Origin: Nymphaea colorata
Lineage: Eukaryota > Streptophyta > Magnoliopsida > Nymphaeales > Nymphaeaceae
Length of the DNA stretch: 64,000 bases
Reading direction: 5' to 3'
NCBI RefSeq assembly: GCF_008831285.2
Contig: NC_045144.1
Coordinates: 6,498,176-6,562,175, forward strand
Shown: positions 22,652 to 33,635 of the stretch, in pieces
Numbering within the stretch: the first letter of the stretch is position 1
Layout: each line of letters begins with the position of its first letter
The notes under the pieces: generated by a model
The model's database searches: none
Told to the model about the DNA's origin: nothing
The model's input: only the letters and a program-made list of their open reading frames with translations
Program-made: the position numbers and the translations under genes

Positions 22652-25600
22652 CGTCAAGGGCCATAGCTGGTTCATTTACCCACCTAACCTTGTTAATGGG
22701 CCATTAACAGACCAGGTGGGCAGGATTGTCACCCACCACATTGACAAGCTCTAACAAAGATGGTGAACTGGAGTGTGGCCATGTAGCATGAAGAGCATAT
22801 AAAAATATCTGAAGCAAAAAGGCTATTTCTCGTCAAATAATTCTGGCTCAAAGTTGAGTCTCAGCAAACATGACATATTGCACGGAGTTTCATTGGAGCA
22901 AGACCTTCATTATCTATGATAGAATTTCACACAGCAAAAATAGGTTCCTGCCAATTTCAAATCAACAAAAATATGAAGAGCTTACTAAAAGATCTGGATA
23001 TGCTCCCCAAGCAAACAATCACCACAAATGCTGAGGGGAAAATTGGAGAAATCAGGTCCATCAGCATTCCTGCAACAACATTTGAATTGTTTCTTTTAGT
23101 CTACATGGATAATTAGAAAAATGAGGAACAGTAGCCAAATGCTGACAACCACATTACATCAAGAAGGGGATTCTCTGAGGGAATCATCCAGCTTTAAATA
23201 GTAAAAGCTTAAAAGTAAATAAGATTTTTAAATGTTGATAATAAATGTCCAGAGCCAAGGCAGCAATATCTCTAACATTATTTTAAAAAAAAAAACTAGT
23301 GAAGGCAAGCAATTAATACGATTATTACATGGTATAAAAGATTGACAAAAAAATCATCTTGAAGGGAAATAATTGTCCATCATTCAGCCATGTCAAAAAT
23401 TGAAATAGCATCTCTCATGCAAAGAAAATGCAAAAGAAGTGTGCAAGAGAAATACCAAGATCATTCATAAAGTCAGCAGCCAAGCGCCATGTTTTGGCAT
23501 TGGCATCAAGTTTTGAACCCTGAAGTTAATAATGTACAGAAAACATAATCAGTAACACTGAGGGTGGAAACAATCACAATAAATTAAATATACAGGAATA
23601 TTTTTTTAATTAGGGAAATACACAGCATCAATGGACATGTAATGAAATATGTTAGAATATGTTGCTGTGGGAACCGGATCCATTCCTGGACCCGGTTCTA
23701 TGGGGCGCGGGTACCGAGGCGGGCTCGGTACCCTAGGCGGCTTCTCCTCTCTCCCTCTTTATATTGTCACTTGTGTTTAGTGTTGAATTAAGTGAAATAT
23801 AATTTTCTCTCTCCTAGGGTTGCGGTGTGCCCCTAGGTCAGAGCCTCCCCGTGGTTTTTCACCTCTTTCTGAGGTTTTCCACGTAGATTGTGTGTTCGTT
23901 CTCCACTCTCTCTCTGTGTGGTTCGTGTTTCTACATGGTATCAGAGCCAGCGGAGTTGGAGAAGCGTTTTTTCCAAGGATCGTCAAGTTTTTTCGTCGCC
24001 CGACGCCGTTGAAGTTCCGGCGCCGCTGCTGCCCGTGTGACGTCGCCCTGCTTTGCCGCCGCTGTCCTTTGTTCCGCCGCCGCCGTCCTCTGTTCCGGCG
24101 TCGCTGCTGCCCTTGTGACGTCGCCCTGCTCTGCCGCCGCCGTCCTCTGTTCCGCCGCCGCCGTCCTCTGTTCCGCCGCCCTCTGTTACGCCTCCGCCGC
24201 CCTCTGTTACGCCTCCGCCGTCCTCTGTTCCGCCGCCCTCTATTACGCCTCCGTTCGTCCCGTTCTTTGTTTCTGCCACCGTGGGTGGCCTCTGTGTTGC
24301 GCCGTCGCCTGCTTTACGTTGCCTCTGCCTCATTCCAGCCGCCGTCGCCGCTGCCTCCTTCCCGCTGCTGTGCCTCTTGTTGCTGTGTGCTAGTTTGTGA
24401 TGGCAGAAGCGATGGGGACTCAAAAAGATGCCGTTCTTGACACGGGCAGCGCCTCCAAGACTGAGAACGTGCCGCTCCAGGTCACCTCCATCCGTCTGAC
24501 CAAGGACAATTACCTATCTTGGTCTGCCGCTCTCGAGATTGGGATTACTAGCCGTGGGCGTCTCTCTTACATCACTGGCGACAAACCTGCGCCCATTAAA
24601 TCTGATCCTCAATGGGCGACGTGGGCGTTGGAGGACAGCCAAGTGAAGGTGTGGATTATCAGCTCCGTGTCATCCGATATTCAGCCCCTCATTCTGCGGA
24701 AGCCGACCTCTTTTGATATGTGGACTGTGCTTGCAAAGATGTATGGTCGCAAGAAGAGACATTTGCGCACCTATCAGATTAAACGCAGTATTTACTCTCT
24801 GACACAGGGTGATTTGTCTGTTGCTGCCTTCTATGCTGCCCTGAAGACCAAGTGGGAGGAGTTAGATTATCATGTGACTGATGAGTGGACATGCGGTTCA
24901 GATCATTCCCTCTACTGGGAAAAGGAATGGATGGACCGTACGTTTCTGTTTCTGGGAGGCCTGCGGGATGAATTTGAGTCTATTCGTAGCCAGATTCTTA
25001 ATGGTGATGAGATTCCGGGGATAGAGGAAGTATATGCTCGTGTTGAGTCTGAAGAACAACGTCGCCAGGTGATGCATCTTGACACCGGTCATGGCCCTTC
25101 TGCCTTTGTCAGCCGTGCCTCAGGGACTGGGCAGCGTCCTGCCCGACATTGCACTCATTGCCACAAGTTGGGGCATTCGGTGGATTTCTGTTGGGATCTT
25201 CATCCCGAGAAGAGACTGGTCAGAGGTCGTCCTCCCTCTGGCAAGCGTAGCCCTTCTGTGTCTGATTCCAGTCAGAGCAATTCTTCTAGTGGTGCAAAGT
25301 CCAAGTTGTCCCCTGCTCAACTCAAGGAGCTACAGGCGTACATCAGCCGTCTATCTACTACCCCTGAGGAGTCCTCCACGTCTGAAGGGGCTCAGCTAGC
25401 CCAAGCTCTCGTTGCCTCGACTGATCAAGGTAACCCTTCTCTTGGTGATTGGATTGTTGATAGTGGAGCCACTCACCACATGACAGGGGACTCTAAACTC
25501 TTTCAAGAATATCAACTTTCTTCTGGCAAGCAACGCGTGTCTATGGCAGATGGGTCTTCTATCTCTGTGGCTGGGAAAGGGAGCTTGTCCCTGTTGAACA

Positions 25601-28600
25601 AATACCGTCTTCACAATGCCCTGCATGTTCCCAATATTCCTGTCAACTTACTCTCTGTCAGCAGTATTACTAGAGAATTAAACTGTAATCTGATTTTCTC
25701 TGCTGATCATTGTTCCCTGCAGGACTTGGTGACGGGGAAGAAGATTGGGATTGGTTCGGTTACTGATGGGCTCTACAGGCTGCCGGTACAAGTTGCTTCA
25801 GCATTGATTTCTGCCACGAGTGGTCACTTGTCTGGTGTGAACGATAGATCTACTGTTCTGCGATGGCACGAGCGTCTTGGACATCTACCCTTCCAGTTAA
25901 TAAAGAAGTTGTTTCCTCATTTGTTTGCTTCTGTCTCAATTGACTCCTTCGCTTGTGAAGTGTGTCAATTGGCTAAACATGTCAGGGCTTCGTACCCTAT
26001 TTCTTTGAATAAAACCACTCATCCGTTTGCCTTAGTTCATTCCGATGTTTGGGGTCCTTCTGGAGTACCCACGTGTGGTGGTTGTCACTATTTTTTGACG
26101 CTTATTGATGATTACTCTAGATGTACGTTCGTGTACTTGTTGCGAGAACGTAGTGAGGTTCCAGCAGTTGTGAAAAACTTTGTTGCCTTTGTTGAGACTC
26201 AATTCCATACTACTGTTCAAGCTTTCCGTACGGATAATGCAAGAGAATATGTCTCCCAATCCCTTGATGAATTCTTGAAAGGCAAGGGTATTGTTCATGA
26301 AACCTCTTGTAGTTATACCCCTCCTCAAAATGGTATAGCTGAACGTAAAAATCGTCATCTATTGAATGTTACCCGGGCCATTATGTTCCAACGTCATGTC
26401 CCGAAGCGGTATTGGGGTGATGCACTTCTCACTAGTGCACATCTCATTAACCGTATGCCTACTAGGGTGTTGGATGGTCAGTCTCCTTATTCTACCCTGT
26501 GGCCCACTCAGAATCCGTGGCCTCTTACTCCTCGTGTCTTTGGGTGCAGTTGTTTTGTGCATAATCATAGCCCTACTCTCAAAAAACTTGATCCCCGGTC
26601 TATTAAAGGAGTTTTCCTGGGGTACTCTTCCACTCAGAAGGGGTATAAATGTGTGGATCCCACTACTTCCAAAGTGTATGTTTCGAGGGATGTCACATTT
26701 CATGAACATGAGTCGTATTTTTCGGTGAATCCTCTTCAGGGGGAGTGTCTTGGGAACAAAGGGGAAGCGTATTCCTCTAATCAGCTAATTCAGTTTATGG
26801 AGTTTTTGGATTACAAGGTTAGTCCCAGTGTGATTGACACGGTCACGGTCAGTAATGAGAAGGGCAGCCATATGGAAGGGGTCACGGTGGATGCTCAGCC
26901 CATTGTTGCCCGGGATCACTTGTTTGGCCAGGTTTATGTCAGAAAGGAGAAAGCTACAGTGGAAGATGTTGGTGATGAGGATAGAACCAATCCCAATCCT
27001 GTGATCTCCCCGGATGACCCAAGTCCATCGAATGAAGAGCTCCCCATTGCTGTGCGCAAAGGCACCAGGTCATGTACTTCTCACCCTATTCAGAGATTTG
27101 TTTCTTATGCTAAGCTCAGTACAAATTACAAATGTTTTATCACAACCTTATCCAAAGTTGTTATTCCCAGGTCGGTGGATGATGCTAAGGATGATCCCAA
27201 GTGGTTAAATGCTATGACAGAGGAGATGGGTGCGTTAGCTAAGAACAAAACATGGGAAGTTGTTGATATTCCTAAGGGGACACACCTAGTTGGCTCTAAG
27301 TGGGTTTACAACGTGAAGTACAAACCTGATGGCACTGTAGATCGATATAAAGCTCGTTTGGTTGCAAAGGGGTTCAGTCAGAAGTATGGAATCGACTATC
27401 TTGAGACCTTTGCCCCTGTTGCAAAGTTGAAGACCGTGAGGGTTATTCTTGCTCTTGCTGTGCACAGGAAGTGGCGCATGGACCAGCTTGATGTTAAAAA
27501 TGCGTTCTTGAACGGCCATCTGGAGGAAGAAGTCTATATGAGCATGCCTCCCGGGTATGTTCAAGAGGGAAAATGTTGTCACCTCAAGAAAGCTTTGTAT
27601 GGCTTGAAGCAGTCGCCTAGAGCTTGGTTTGAGAGACTAAGGATCGTTATGAAGTCTACTGGGTACAAGCAAGGAAATGGAGATCATACCCTATTCATAA
27701 AGCAGAGAGGTGGTCTGGTGAGTCTTCTCCTTGTCTACGTTGATGATATGATTGTCACTGGCAGTGACGAAGAAGAAAACAGAAAGATGAAGGAGAGATT
27801 ATCTAAGGAATTCGACCTCAAGGATCTGGGTAAGCTGAGATACTTTCTGGGGATAGAGATTGCTCGATCAGAGACAGGGCTGGTTATGAATCAAAGGAAG
27901 TACACTCTTGACTTACTAAAGGAGACAGGCAAACTTGGTTGTAGGCCCTATCTTACTCCTATAGAGTCGGGAACTAAGATAAGTATCAAGACGGGCACTA
28001 TTCTGGATGAGGAAGGAAAAGGGCGATATCAGAGGCTAGTAGGTAAGCTTATCTATCTTACTCTAACTCGCCCTGATATCACGTATGCGGTAAATGTGCT
28101 AAGTCAATTTATGCATGCTCCCACGGATTGTCACTGGAAGAGTGCAGAAAGAGTGTTGGGATATCTAAAGAATGACCCAGGAAAAGGACTGTTGTATACT
28201 CGACAGGACAAACTTACCATTGAGGGCTACTCAGATGCAGATTGGGCAGGTTGCACTGACACAAGGAGGTCTACTACAGGGTATTGTATCTTTCTTGGAG
28301 GTAACCTAGTTGTTTGGAGAAGTAAGAGGCAAGAAGTATGTTCGAGGTCTAGTGCGGAGGCTGAGTACAGGGCTGTTGCAATGGGGGTTACAGAGATGCT
28401 GTGGCTGAAGATTCTTTTGACTGATATTGGTGTGGAATTGGGAGATAAAATGAAGATGTACTGTGACAACAAGTCTGCGATTAATCTTGCCAATAATCCA
28501 GTTCTACATGACAGGACCAAACATGTGGAGATTGATCGTCATTTTATCCGGGAACGCATTGACTCAAAGGAGCTGATTCTGCCATATATGAAGTCTGAAG

Positions 28601-31600
28601 ATCAAGTTGCAGACGTCCTAACTAAAGGGCTTTGTACTTCTTCATTCGAAAAGAATGTTAGCAAGCTTGGCATGTTTGACATGTATGCCAAGCTTGAGGG
28701 GGAGTGTTAGAATATGTTGCTGTGGGAACCGGATCCATTCCTGGACCCGGTTCTATGGGGCGCGGGTACCGAGGCGGGCTCGGTACCCTAGGCGGCTTCT
28801 CCTCTCTCCCTCTTTATATTGTCACTTGTGTTTAGTGTTGAATTAAGTGAAATATAATTTTCTCTCTCCTAGGGTTGCGGTGTGCCCCTAGGTCAGAGCC
28901 TCCCCGTGGTTTTTCACCTCTTTCTGAGGTTTTCCACGTAGATTGTGTGTTCGTTCTCCACTCTCTCTCTGTGTGGTTCGTGTTTCTACAAAATATATTG
29001 AAGACAATGGAATACAGTGAAAGACAGCATCTAGTTCTCTTTGAAACAAGGAAAATGACCATCACATGAACTCAGACTTTCATCTGAACTTCTGTGCCAA
29101 GCAAGGGATTCCAAATGCAGAGACTAAGGAGGATTCTGAGGAAGCAAAGTCTAGCAGAGGTGAGCAACAATTCTTATTGGTGACACTTTCACAGATGAAT
29201 ATAAAGCAGAGCAATTAGGGTGTATGGTACTTGGACTCTGGGGCAGTAACCCATGTCAGAGACTCAGAGATGATGTTAATGAGCTCTCAAACTTTCATTT
29301 TTATTCTGATAAAGGCAGTATTGTGACTGGAGCTCTCAGGCTATTGTATTTTTATTGGAGGATATCCAAGTATCATGGAGGAATAGAAATGTTGCTAAGT
29401 CAAATACTTAAAACAAACCATCAATCTATGGCTGCTGGCACAGCTAAATTCAGATGGATTAGACACTTGTTGAGCGAGCTAGGAGAATCTAGCTCAAGAT
29501 CGCCATTGTTGTACAATAACAGTTATCACAGTCACACGAAACATTGAGATAGATCAACACTTTATCAGGTAAATGCAAAGAGATTGGGTCGTAATATATT
29601 ACAACTAAGAATCAAGTGACTGATCTATTCGCTGAATGGCTTACAAAGCACTGTATTTGGTATTTAAAGAGCAAGTTGTCCATACTTCCAAACCATATAC
29701 CACTTGATGGATGCTAATAAGACACATTGGATGTGGATCTAGCCAAGATCGGAACATGATGTACATTGGGCAGATATCTGTGGATATACTTGTAATTTAT
29801 TCTTGTACTTAAGGATATTTTTAGCATGTGTTTATCTTGTAACAAATAGTATACTTAAATAAAATTAGGTCAATCATAGCCCTGTCTCTCTCTTTGCCTC
29901 CTCAGTGTTTCTTGAGGACATAGACAGGGGCAGCTATACTTCTCAATCTAGCAGTTCAAGTGATAAAAAAGACTATCTGAGGCTGTTAAGCTTTATTTTT
30001 AGGAGAAATGTTCATTTGAACCAATTCCTGACCCATAAGAGAACGTCATGCTTTCACTTTCTTACATGGAGAAGGCATATTACAACAAGTCGATAACTGT
30101 CAAATGAAGGCCTACATCACCATTGCTCAAAAGCCAACTACGTGAGAAGCTTTTGCAAGAAGACAGACTCTGACACGAGGCTTGTACTTCAGAGTTGTCA
30201 GGGAAGTTGCGCCACACATCAGGAAATTTAGAAATTTGACTCTTTCTTTTGGGATTAGAAGCAAAAGATTGACATATTAGAAATGTATCATACATAGGAT
30301 ATTACCTTAATTAATTGTGTTTTGTTTGGTGCAGTTTATGAGTGCAACTAGATATCTCTGCAATCTTGTATTCCTCAGCTTTCACCCATAGCATTTGATC
30401 CACAAATGCATAGACAGTAAATCTTCCCCATATCCTCTCCAAGTTATTGCTTTACCGATCGAAGGAACTTCTCCATATGGTATCCTCATGGTACAACTAA
30501 GGGTCAACTTACCATAATCAGACTGACTAGTGTAACCGTACTTGATTAGTAGTCGCATAAAAGCAAATACTAATAAAATTATAAATCACATTGAATAAAT
30601 CTGATAAATGGCATCTTAAAATCCAGTCTTGCGACCTGACAATATCGTTTTACTTTTTATATAGTACAATATATCACCCATTATAATTTTTTGCAGAAAT
30701 TCCTAATTTCATGAATTTTCTACTTTCATCAGAACAAAGATTTTTATGTTGCCACAACATAGATTCATTCATACATTCATTTAATGGGGCCAATAGACAT
30801 GGTTTACTACATGCATTTTACAACCTTGGTACAACCATGTTTACTTCATTCAAGTAAGATTAAAACACCCCTAATGGATTGGCATAACAGGCCTCAATAA
30901 TAGTATCTTTACACAGATGCACATGCTTGCACCAAATACAGATATGGTGTAAAACATTATAAGAGGATTCTTGATGCAGTAGAGAATGCTGTAGGGACAT
31001 CATCACACAACCATGCAACACACTCAAAAGTACAGCTATTACCTGAAAAAAAGTGAACAAGATTCCTCCAAGCATGCCAGTGAAATCCCTCAGGAACCAC
31101 TGTACTTGTCAACAGACTAGCATTGTTATCACAAATAGATGAAGATAAAATCTGGTAGAAATTGAGGAACTATTATGCGTAGTTATTTAAGGAAATTTAA
31201 CAGGATGAGTACTTGCTGCACTAATAGGATAATAACTTAACGAAAGATACACAATATGTTCAATAGATCAAGTAATCCATGCTGCAGAGAGGCAATTAGC
31301 CAATTACAGTTCCCAATAAATACATTTAAAAATCATAAATCCAATGTTTCAAACAGCTTCTGAAATGAATGAATTGCTTTTAACAAGTAAAAAATATAGA
31401 AACCGTGCTGCACAACAGTTACATCTGACAGTTAAAAAAGATAACTCTGTCAAGTATCATGACTTGCTTATACCTTAACTCATCTACAATTTGTAACTTT
31501 ACCATGACAACAAGGAATAAAACTAGAGGATATAAAATGTTGTTCCAGCAAACACTGTGGTATCCTATAGAAGTATTAAAGTCATCTTCCATATGGTTGC

Positions 31601-33635
31601 CGCTTTGAAACTCTAGCATTTGTATACACAATAAATCCAACGATAAACAGCAGATGAAAAATCATGAATACAACAGAAGAGAGATCTTATCACCTGAAAT
31701 GTAGCACCAAGGACAGTGGCCTTTTTCTCACCAACTCCAATAGCACTTAGCAATGCCTAATGGAAATCCGTGAATTAGAAAACTATCAAAAATAAAACAA
31801 GAACTGAATATACAGTAGAAAACAGCAGTTACTTGGGTGGACAGCATGCATCTTATATAGGTGGAAAGACCCTGGACAATAGCAGAAAAAGAATTGATTA
31901 AAAGCTCACAAATGCCAAAAAAGATATAACCCTTATTTCAAAATTTAAAAACAGTTTATGGTTGTCACCTTTATTCACTTGTTGCCTATTACCTGCAAAG
32001 TGTCCCAAACTTGGAAAGGGACATAATCAGGAGTAACACTGCCTGGAAAACCCTGAAATACCCATCATAGAAACTCAGTGCAGTATATTTATATATAAGC
32101 AAAACAAGCCAAAGACAAAGGACATGCTTACTACCTGCTTAACCGACATTGTAGGCTCTAATGGTTCACACTTGCAGGTTTACATGCATACCGACACACA
32201 TGCACACATAAATACATAGATCTTCACTGTCATAATTACTAGTCTAAATCAAGGTTGTAGTATCACTATCATCAACTAGACCTTATGCCATGCATACAGG
32301 ATCAGCAGTAGAAGTCCCATAGTCCTGTTTCTCCATGGTCTTGGTAATCCCAACACATCATCTCTATCCAAACTTGTTCTTACATCGACTAGGTTAGTAT
32401 TCATGAAAAAAACCAATGGCCAGGTGATGTTAGTGACCTCAATCCACCTGTATATATACGGCCAGGTGCCATTGTCTGTTTGTCACTTGCTCATTTCCCA
32501 AAACATTTTATCTGTCATACATAGGGTTTATCTTCCCATAATCCAACATAAACACTTAGCAGACTGATAGTTTTATTAGAAGTTTCCATCTCAAATGAAA
32601 CTGATTAGTGATATCTTCATCAGCAACTGCAGATATTAGCACCTTATAACAGTGATTGTTATTCTGGCACAAAGTAGCGGCAAAAAGGAAGTGACCTGGG
32701 GATCTTCAACATGACCCAAGACCGAACAAGCAAAAAGAAATCAATACGATTTCCTGCAGAAAAGAAAAAAGGAAACCAATTTGACGACTCATCTGGAAGG
32801 CTACTTGTGAAATATCAAAGAGATCAGAAGAATTTTCTTTAAGAAGTTTGCAAAGGCTAGGAACCATGTTAGCAACAATCTGTTCGTCTTCACCATTTCA
32901 GTTGGGAAAGATTAGTATTAGAAGCAAATACAACTATACAAACACAAGGATATGGAAATCACATCCAGCTACAAGTTATGGTTTCGTACAATAGAAATAG
33001 AGCTTTTGTTATTTGCTCGTTAAGGGAAAAAAGACGATGGTGGTAGTAGTAGTATAGTAGTAGTAGAAGAAGAAGAAGAAGAGAAATAAGTAAAACAAGA
33101 AATAGTATGGGAAGACCATAAAATCCTGAATCTACCATCAAACGTACGGGATAAACCAAAAGATTCCGATTTTTTACCATTAAGCAAATGAATTACGGAA
33201 AATACGAGAAGAAATTTCCATTCTATTCACGTTAAGGAAAAAAGTGAACGTTTAATTTGAGAAAAGAAGCCTTAGCAATTCAAGAAAAAATTAAGGGAAA
33301 GAACCAGAGGGAAAAGCTTGGTCTTTACCTCGGGAACGAATGCCTGACCGATCCTCCACCTCGCCTCGCTGAACCGATCGGCGTTCCTGCATCCGACACG
33401 CAATGTAACTCAAGTGCTTCAGGGATGAATTATCAAGGAAAACATCACGACGAAATTAGCAGGAAAACAAAAAGGAAGAAGAAGAATCGTAAAGAAGAGT
33501 TAAAGAAAAGGGTGAGGCATGAGAGTCGGAAGCTCGCCTGCGAAGAGAGAAGGAAGATGACCTCGCGCTTAAAGTGGCAGTCCTGGTGAAGCTCCTTGAT
33601 GAGCCAGTCCACTCGATCATGGAGATCTCCGCCAT
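18769..33635 (-). CDS. RUS3: ROOT UVB SENSITIVE 3-type DUF647 protein, 15 exons, possible frame break
   Basis: RUS (DUF647) proteins include RUS1/RUS2, which act in root UV-B and vitamin B6 responses; RUS3 itself is poorly characterised. Exons (minus): 33635-33562, 33386-33329, 32052-31993, 31871-31833, 31756-31694, 31099-31043, 23519-23456, 23069-22986, 21835-21753, 21675-21546, 20323-20231, 19729-19587, 19516-19476 (uncertain), 19210-19023, 18867-18769. Landmarks in order: MIEWTGSSRSFTRTATLSA, RFSEARWRIGQAFVPE, SVTPDYVPFQVWDTLQ, WFLRDFTGMLGGILFTF, GVASGATRAALTQHF, ERSSILLKYFMETGQ, HKDSTAADVLQSYIHAL and SGWNTERLL. These follow the RUS3 order end to end, about 425 aa. All junctions are in phase except around the 41-nt exon at 19516-19476, which leaves a one-base mismatch. 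Intron 6 (7.5 kb) holds a copia element. Identity is strong; integrity near the C-terminus is uncertain. Confidence 0.9.
19203..19319. repeat. Duplicated splice-acceptor segment containing a (TA)n expansion
   Basis: GTACTTTGCTGAAAAA occurs at 19203-19217 (the real exon 14 acceptor, reverse strand) and again at 19290-19305. ACAGTTGTTA follows each copy. Between them lies about 55 nt of (TA)n. The simplest reading is a local duplication whose A-rich centre expanded into a TA microsatellite. Confidence 0.8.
20300..20750. repeat. Tandem duplication of RUS3 exon 11 acceptor region
   Basis: TTGGCTGTATCCAAC at 20320 recurs at 20552, and the following 200 bp align with many substitutions (shared blocks ATATGAGAATAAC/GTATGAGAATAAC, AAATAAAG). 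The second copy duplicates the 3' splice site and the first codons of exon 11, but reads into TAG after three codons. Confidence 0.75.
22615..22651. repeat. (CA)n-(TA)n microsatellite in RUS3 intron
   Basis: Eleven CA units followed by about seven TA units. Confidence 0.85.
23650..23935 (+). repeat. 5' LTR
   Basis: TGTTAGAATATGTTGCTG...TTTCTACA, 286 bp. A TATA-like TTTATATTG lies at about 23758, and U5-like pyrimidine-rich sequence follows. I saw no difference from the 3' LTR. Confidence 0.95.
23936..23947 (+). promoter_or_regulatory. Primer-binding site, initiator tRNA-Met type
   Basis: TGGTATCAGAGC directly abuts the 5' LTR. It matches the standard plant LTR-element binding site complementary to the 3' end of initiator tRNA-Met. 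Confidence 0.95.
24000..24270 (+). repeat. GC-rich degenerate tandem repeats in the copia leader
   Basis: Between primer-binding site and gag lies an array of short units built from CCGCCGCCGTCCTCTGTTCC and CTGTTACGCCTCCG variants, arranged in blocks. The long Arg/Leu/Pro-rich frames across it have no domain and are by-products of the repeat. Confidence 0.8.
24400..28710 (+). CDS. Copia gag-pol polyprotein, intact (1436 aa)
   Basis: A single frame with no stop or shift. The ATG at 24400 is preferred over the GTG just before it. Domains by approximate residue: gag with LTKDNYLSW near 35; zinc knuckle CTHCHKLGHSVDFC near 248; aspartic protease WIVDSGATHHMTG near 353; pre-integrase and HHCC region near 490-530; integrase core with catalytic D, D and E in HSDVWG (547), RTDNARE (612) and NGIAERK (650); reverse transcriptase from KTWEVVD near 950, with YVDD near 1114; RNase H with SDADWAG near 1278, SSAEAEYR near 1319 and YCDNKSA near 1355. 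The stop codon lies six bases inside the 3' LTR. All catalytic motifs appear intact, consistent with a recently active autonomous element. Confidence 0.97.
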   Translation: MAEAMGTQKDAVLDTGSASKTENVPLQVTSIRLTKDNYLSWSAALEIGITSRGRLSYITGDKPAPIKSDPQWATWALEDSQVKVWIISSVSSDIQPLILRKPTSFDMWTVLAKMYGRKKRHLRTYQIKRSIYSLTQGDLSVAAFYAALKTKWEELDYHVTDEWTCGSDHSLYWEKEWMDRTFLFLGGLRDEFESIRSQILNGDEIPGIEEVYARVESEEQRRQVMHLDTGHGPSAFVSRASGTGQRPARHCTHCHKLGHSVDFCWDLHPEKRLVRGRPPSGKRSPSVSDSSQSNSSSGAKSKLSPAQLKELQAYISRLSTTPEESSTSEGAQLAQALVASTDQGNPSLGDWIVDSGATHHMTGDSKLFQEYQLSSGKQRVSMADGSSISVAGKGSLSLLNKYRLHNALHVPNIPVNLLSVSSITRELNCNLIFSADHCSLQDLVTGKKIGIGSVTDGLYRLPVQVASALISATSGHLSGVNDRSTVLRWHERLGHLPFQLIKKLFPHLFASVSIDSFACEVCQLAKHVRASYPISLNKTTHPFALVHSDVWGPSGVPTCGGCHYFLTLIDDYSRCTFVYLLRERSEVPAVVKNFVAFVETQFHTTVQAFRTDNAREYVSQSLDEFLKGKGIVHETSCSYTPPQNGIAERKNRHLLNVTRAIMFQRHVPKRYWGDALLTSAHLINRMPTRVLDGQSPYSTLWPTQNPWPLTPRVFGCSCFVHNHSPTLKKLDPRSIKGVFLGYSSTQKGYKCVDPTTSKVYVSRDVTFHEHESYFSVNPLQGECLGNKGEAYSSNQLIQFMEFLDYKVSPSVIDTVTVSNEKGSHMEGVTVDAQPIVARDHLFGQVYVRKEKATVEDVGDEDRTNPNPVISPDDPSPSNEELPIAVRKGTRSCTSHPIQRFVSYAKLSTNYKCFITTLSKVVIPRSVDDAKDDPKWLNAMTEEMGALAKNKTWEVVDIPKGTHLVGSKWVYNVKYKPDGTVDRYKARLVAKGFSQKYGIDYLETFAPVAKLKTVRVILALAVHRKWRMDQLDVKNAFLNGHLEEEVYMSMPPGYVQEGKCCHLKKALYGLKQSPRAWFERLRIVMKSTGYKQGNGDHTLFIKQRGGLVSLLLVYVDDMIVTGSDEEENRKMKERLSKEFDLKDLGKLRYFLGIEIARSETGLVMNQRKYTLDLLKETGKLGCRPYLTPIESGTKISIKTGTILDEEGKGRYQRLVGKLIYLTLTRPDITYAVNVLSQFMHAPTDCHWKSAERVLGYLKNDPGKGLLYTRQDKLTIEGYSDADWAGCTDTRRSTTGYCIFLGGNLVVWRSKRQEVCSRSSAEAEYRAVAMGVTEMLWLKILLTDIGVELGDKMKMYCDNKSAINLANNPVLHDRTKHVEIDRHFIRERIDSKELILPYMKSEDQVADVLTKGLCTSSFEKNVSKLGMFDMYAKLEGEC
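28696..28704 (+). promoter_or_regulatory. Polypurine tract of the copia element
   Basis: GAGGGGGAG immediately precedes the 3' LTR, the expected plus-strand priming site. It overlaps the last codons of the polyprotein. Confidence 0.9.
28705..28990 (+). repeat. 3' LTR
   Basis: 286 bp, apparently identical to 23650-23935. It is followed by the AAATA target duplication. Confidence 0.95.
29100..29760 (+). pseudogene. Decayed, internally deleted older copia relic
   Basis: Translation fragments in shifting frames match copia polyprotein. WYLDSGAVTHV, the protease motif, is at about 29228. FRWIRHLLSEL from the RNase H region is near 29450. TKHIEIDQHFIR is near 29535, and DLFAEWLTK near 29620. Integrase and reverse transcriptase are missing between them, so the copy is internally deleted as well as frameshifted. 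It lies in the same RUS3 intron and orientation as the young element, but is a different, much older insertion. Confidence 0.75.
29761..31042. other. Rest of RUS3 intron 6, no gene
   Basis: AT-rich intronic sequence. It may include the tail and LTR remnant of the older copia relic up to about 29900. No conserved reading frame is visible. Confidence 0.5.
32053..33328. other. RUS3 intron 2, no gene
   Basis: AT-rich intron of 1.28 kb between the second and third coding exons. It carries a GTA/GAA trinucleotide stretch at about 33037-33082. No conserved reading frame is visible. Confidence 0.5.

Larger units (their letters stand above)
23645..28995 (+). mobile_element. Full-length Ty1-copia LTR retrotransposon with 5-bp target duplication
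   Basis: The element spans 23650-28990 and is flanked by the direct repeat AAATA (23645-23649, 28991-28995). Two 286-bp LTRs begin TGTTAG and end CTACA. They look identical base for base, which implies a recent insertion. A primer-binding site abuts the 5' LTR and a purine tract abuts the 3' LTR. One uninterrupted gag-pol frame fills the centre with protease, integrase, reverse transcriptase and RNase H in copia order. The element sits in intron 6 of RUS3 in antisense orientation to the host gene. All parts needed for autonomy appear present. Confidence 0.97.

Noticed and set aside
23983-24423. 146-aa Gly/Thr-rich minus-strand frame
   Set aside because: Reverse-strand reading of the same repeat array.
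23820-24440. 206-aa Arg/Leu-rich frame over the copia LTR and leader
   Set aside because: It is a translation of the GC-rich tandem leader and crosses the LTR end and PBS. The real polyprotein uses another frame.
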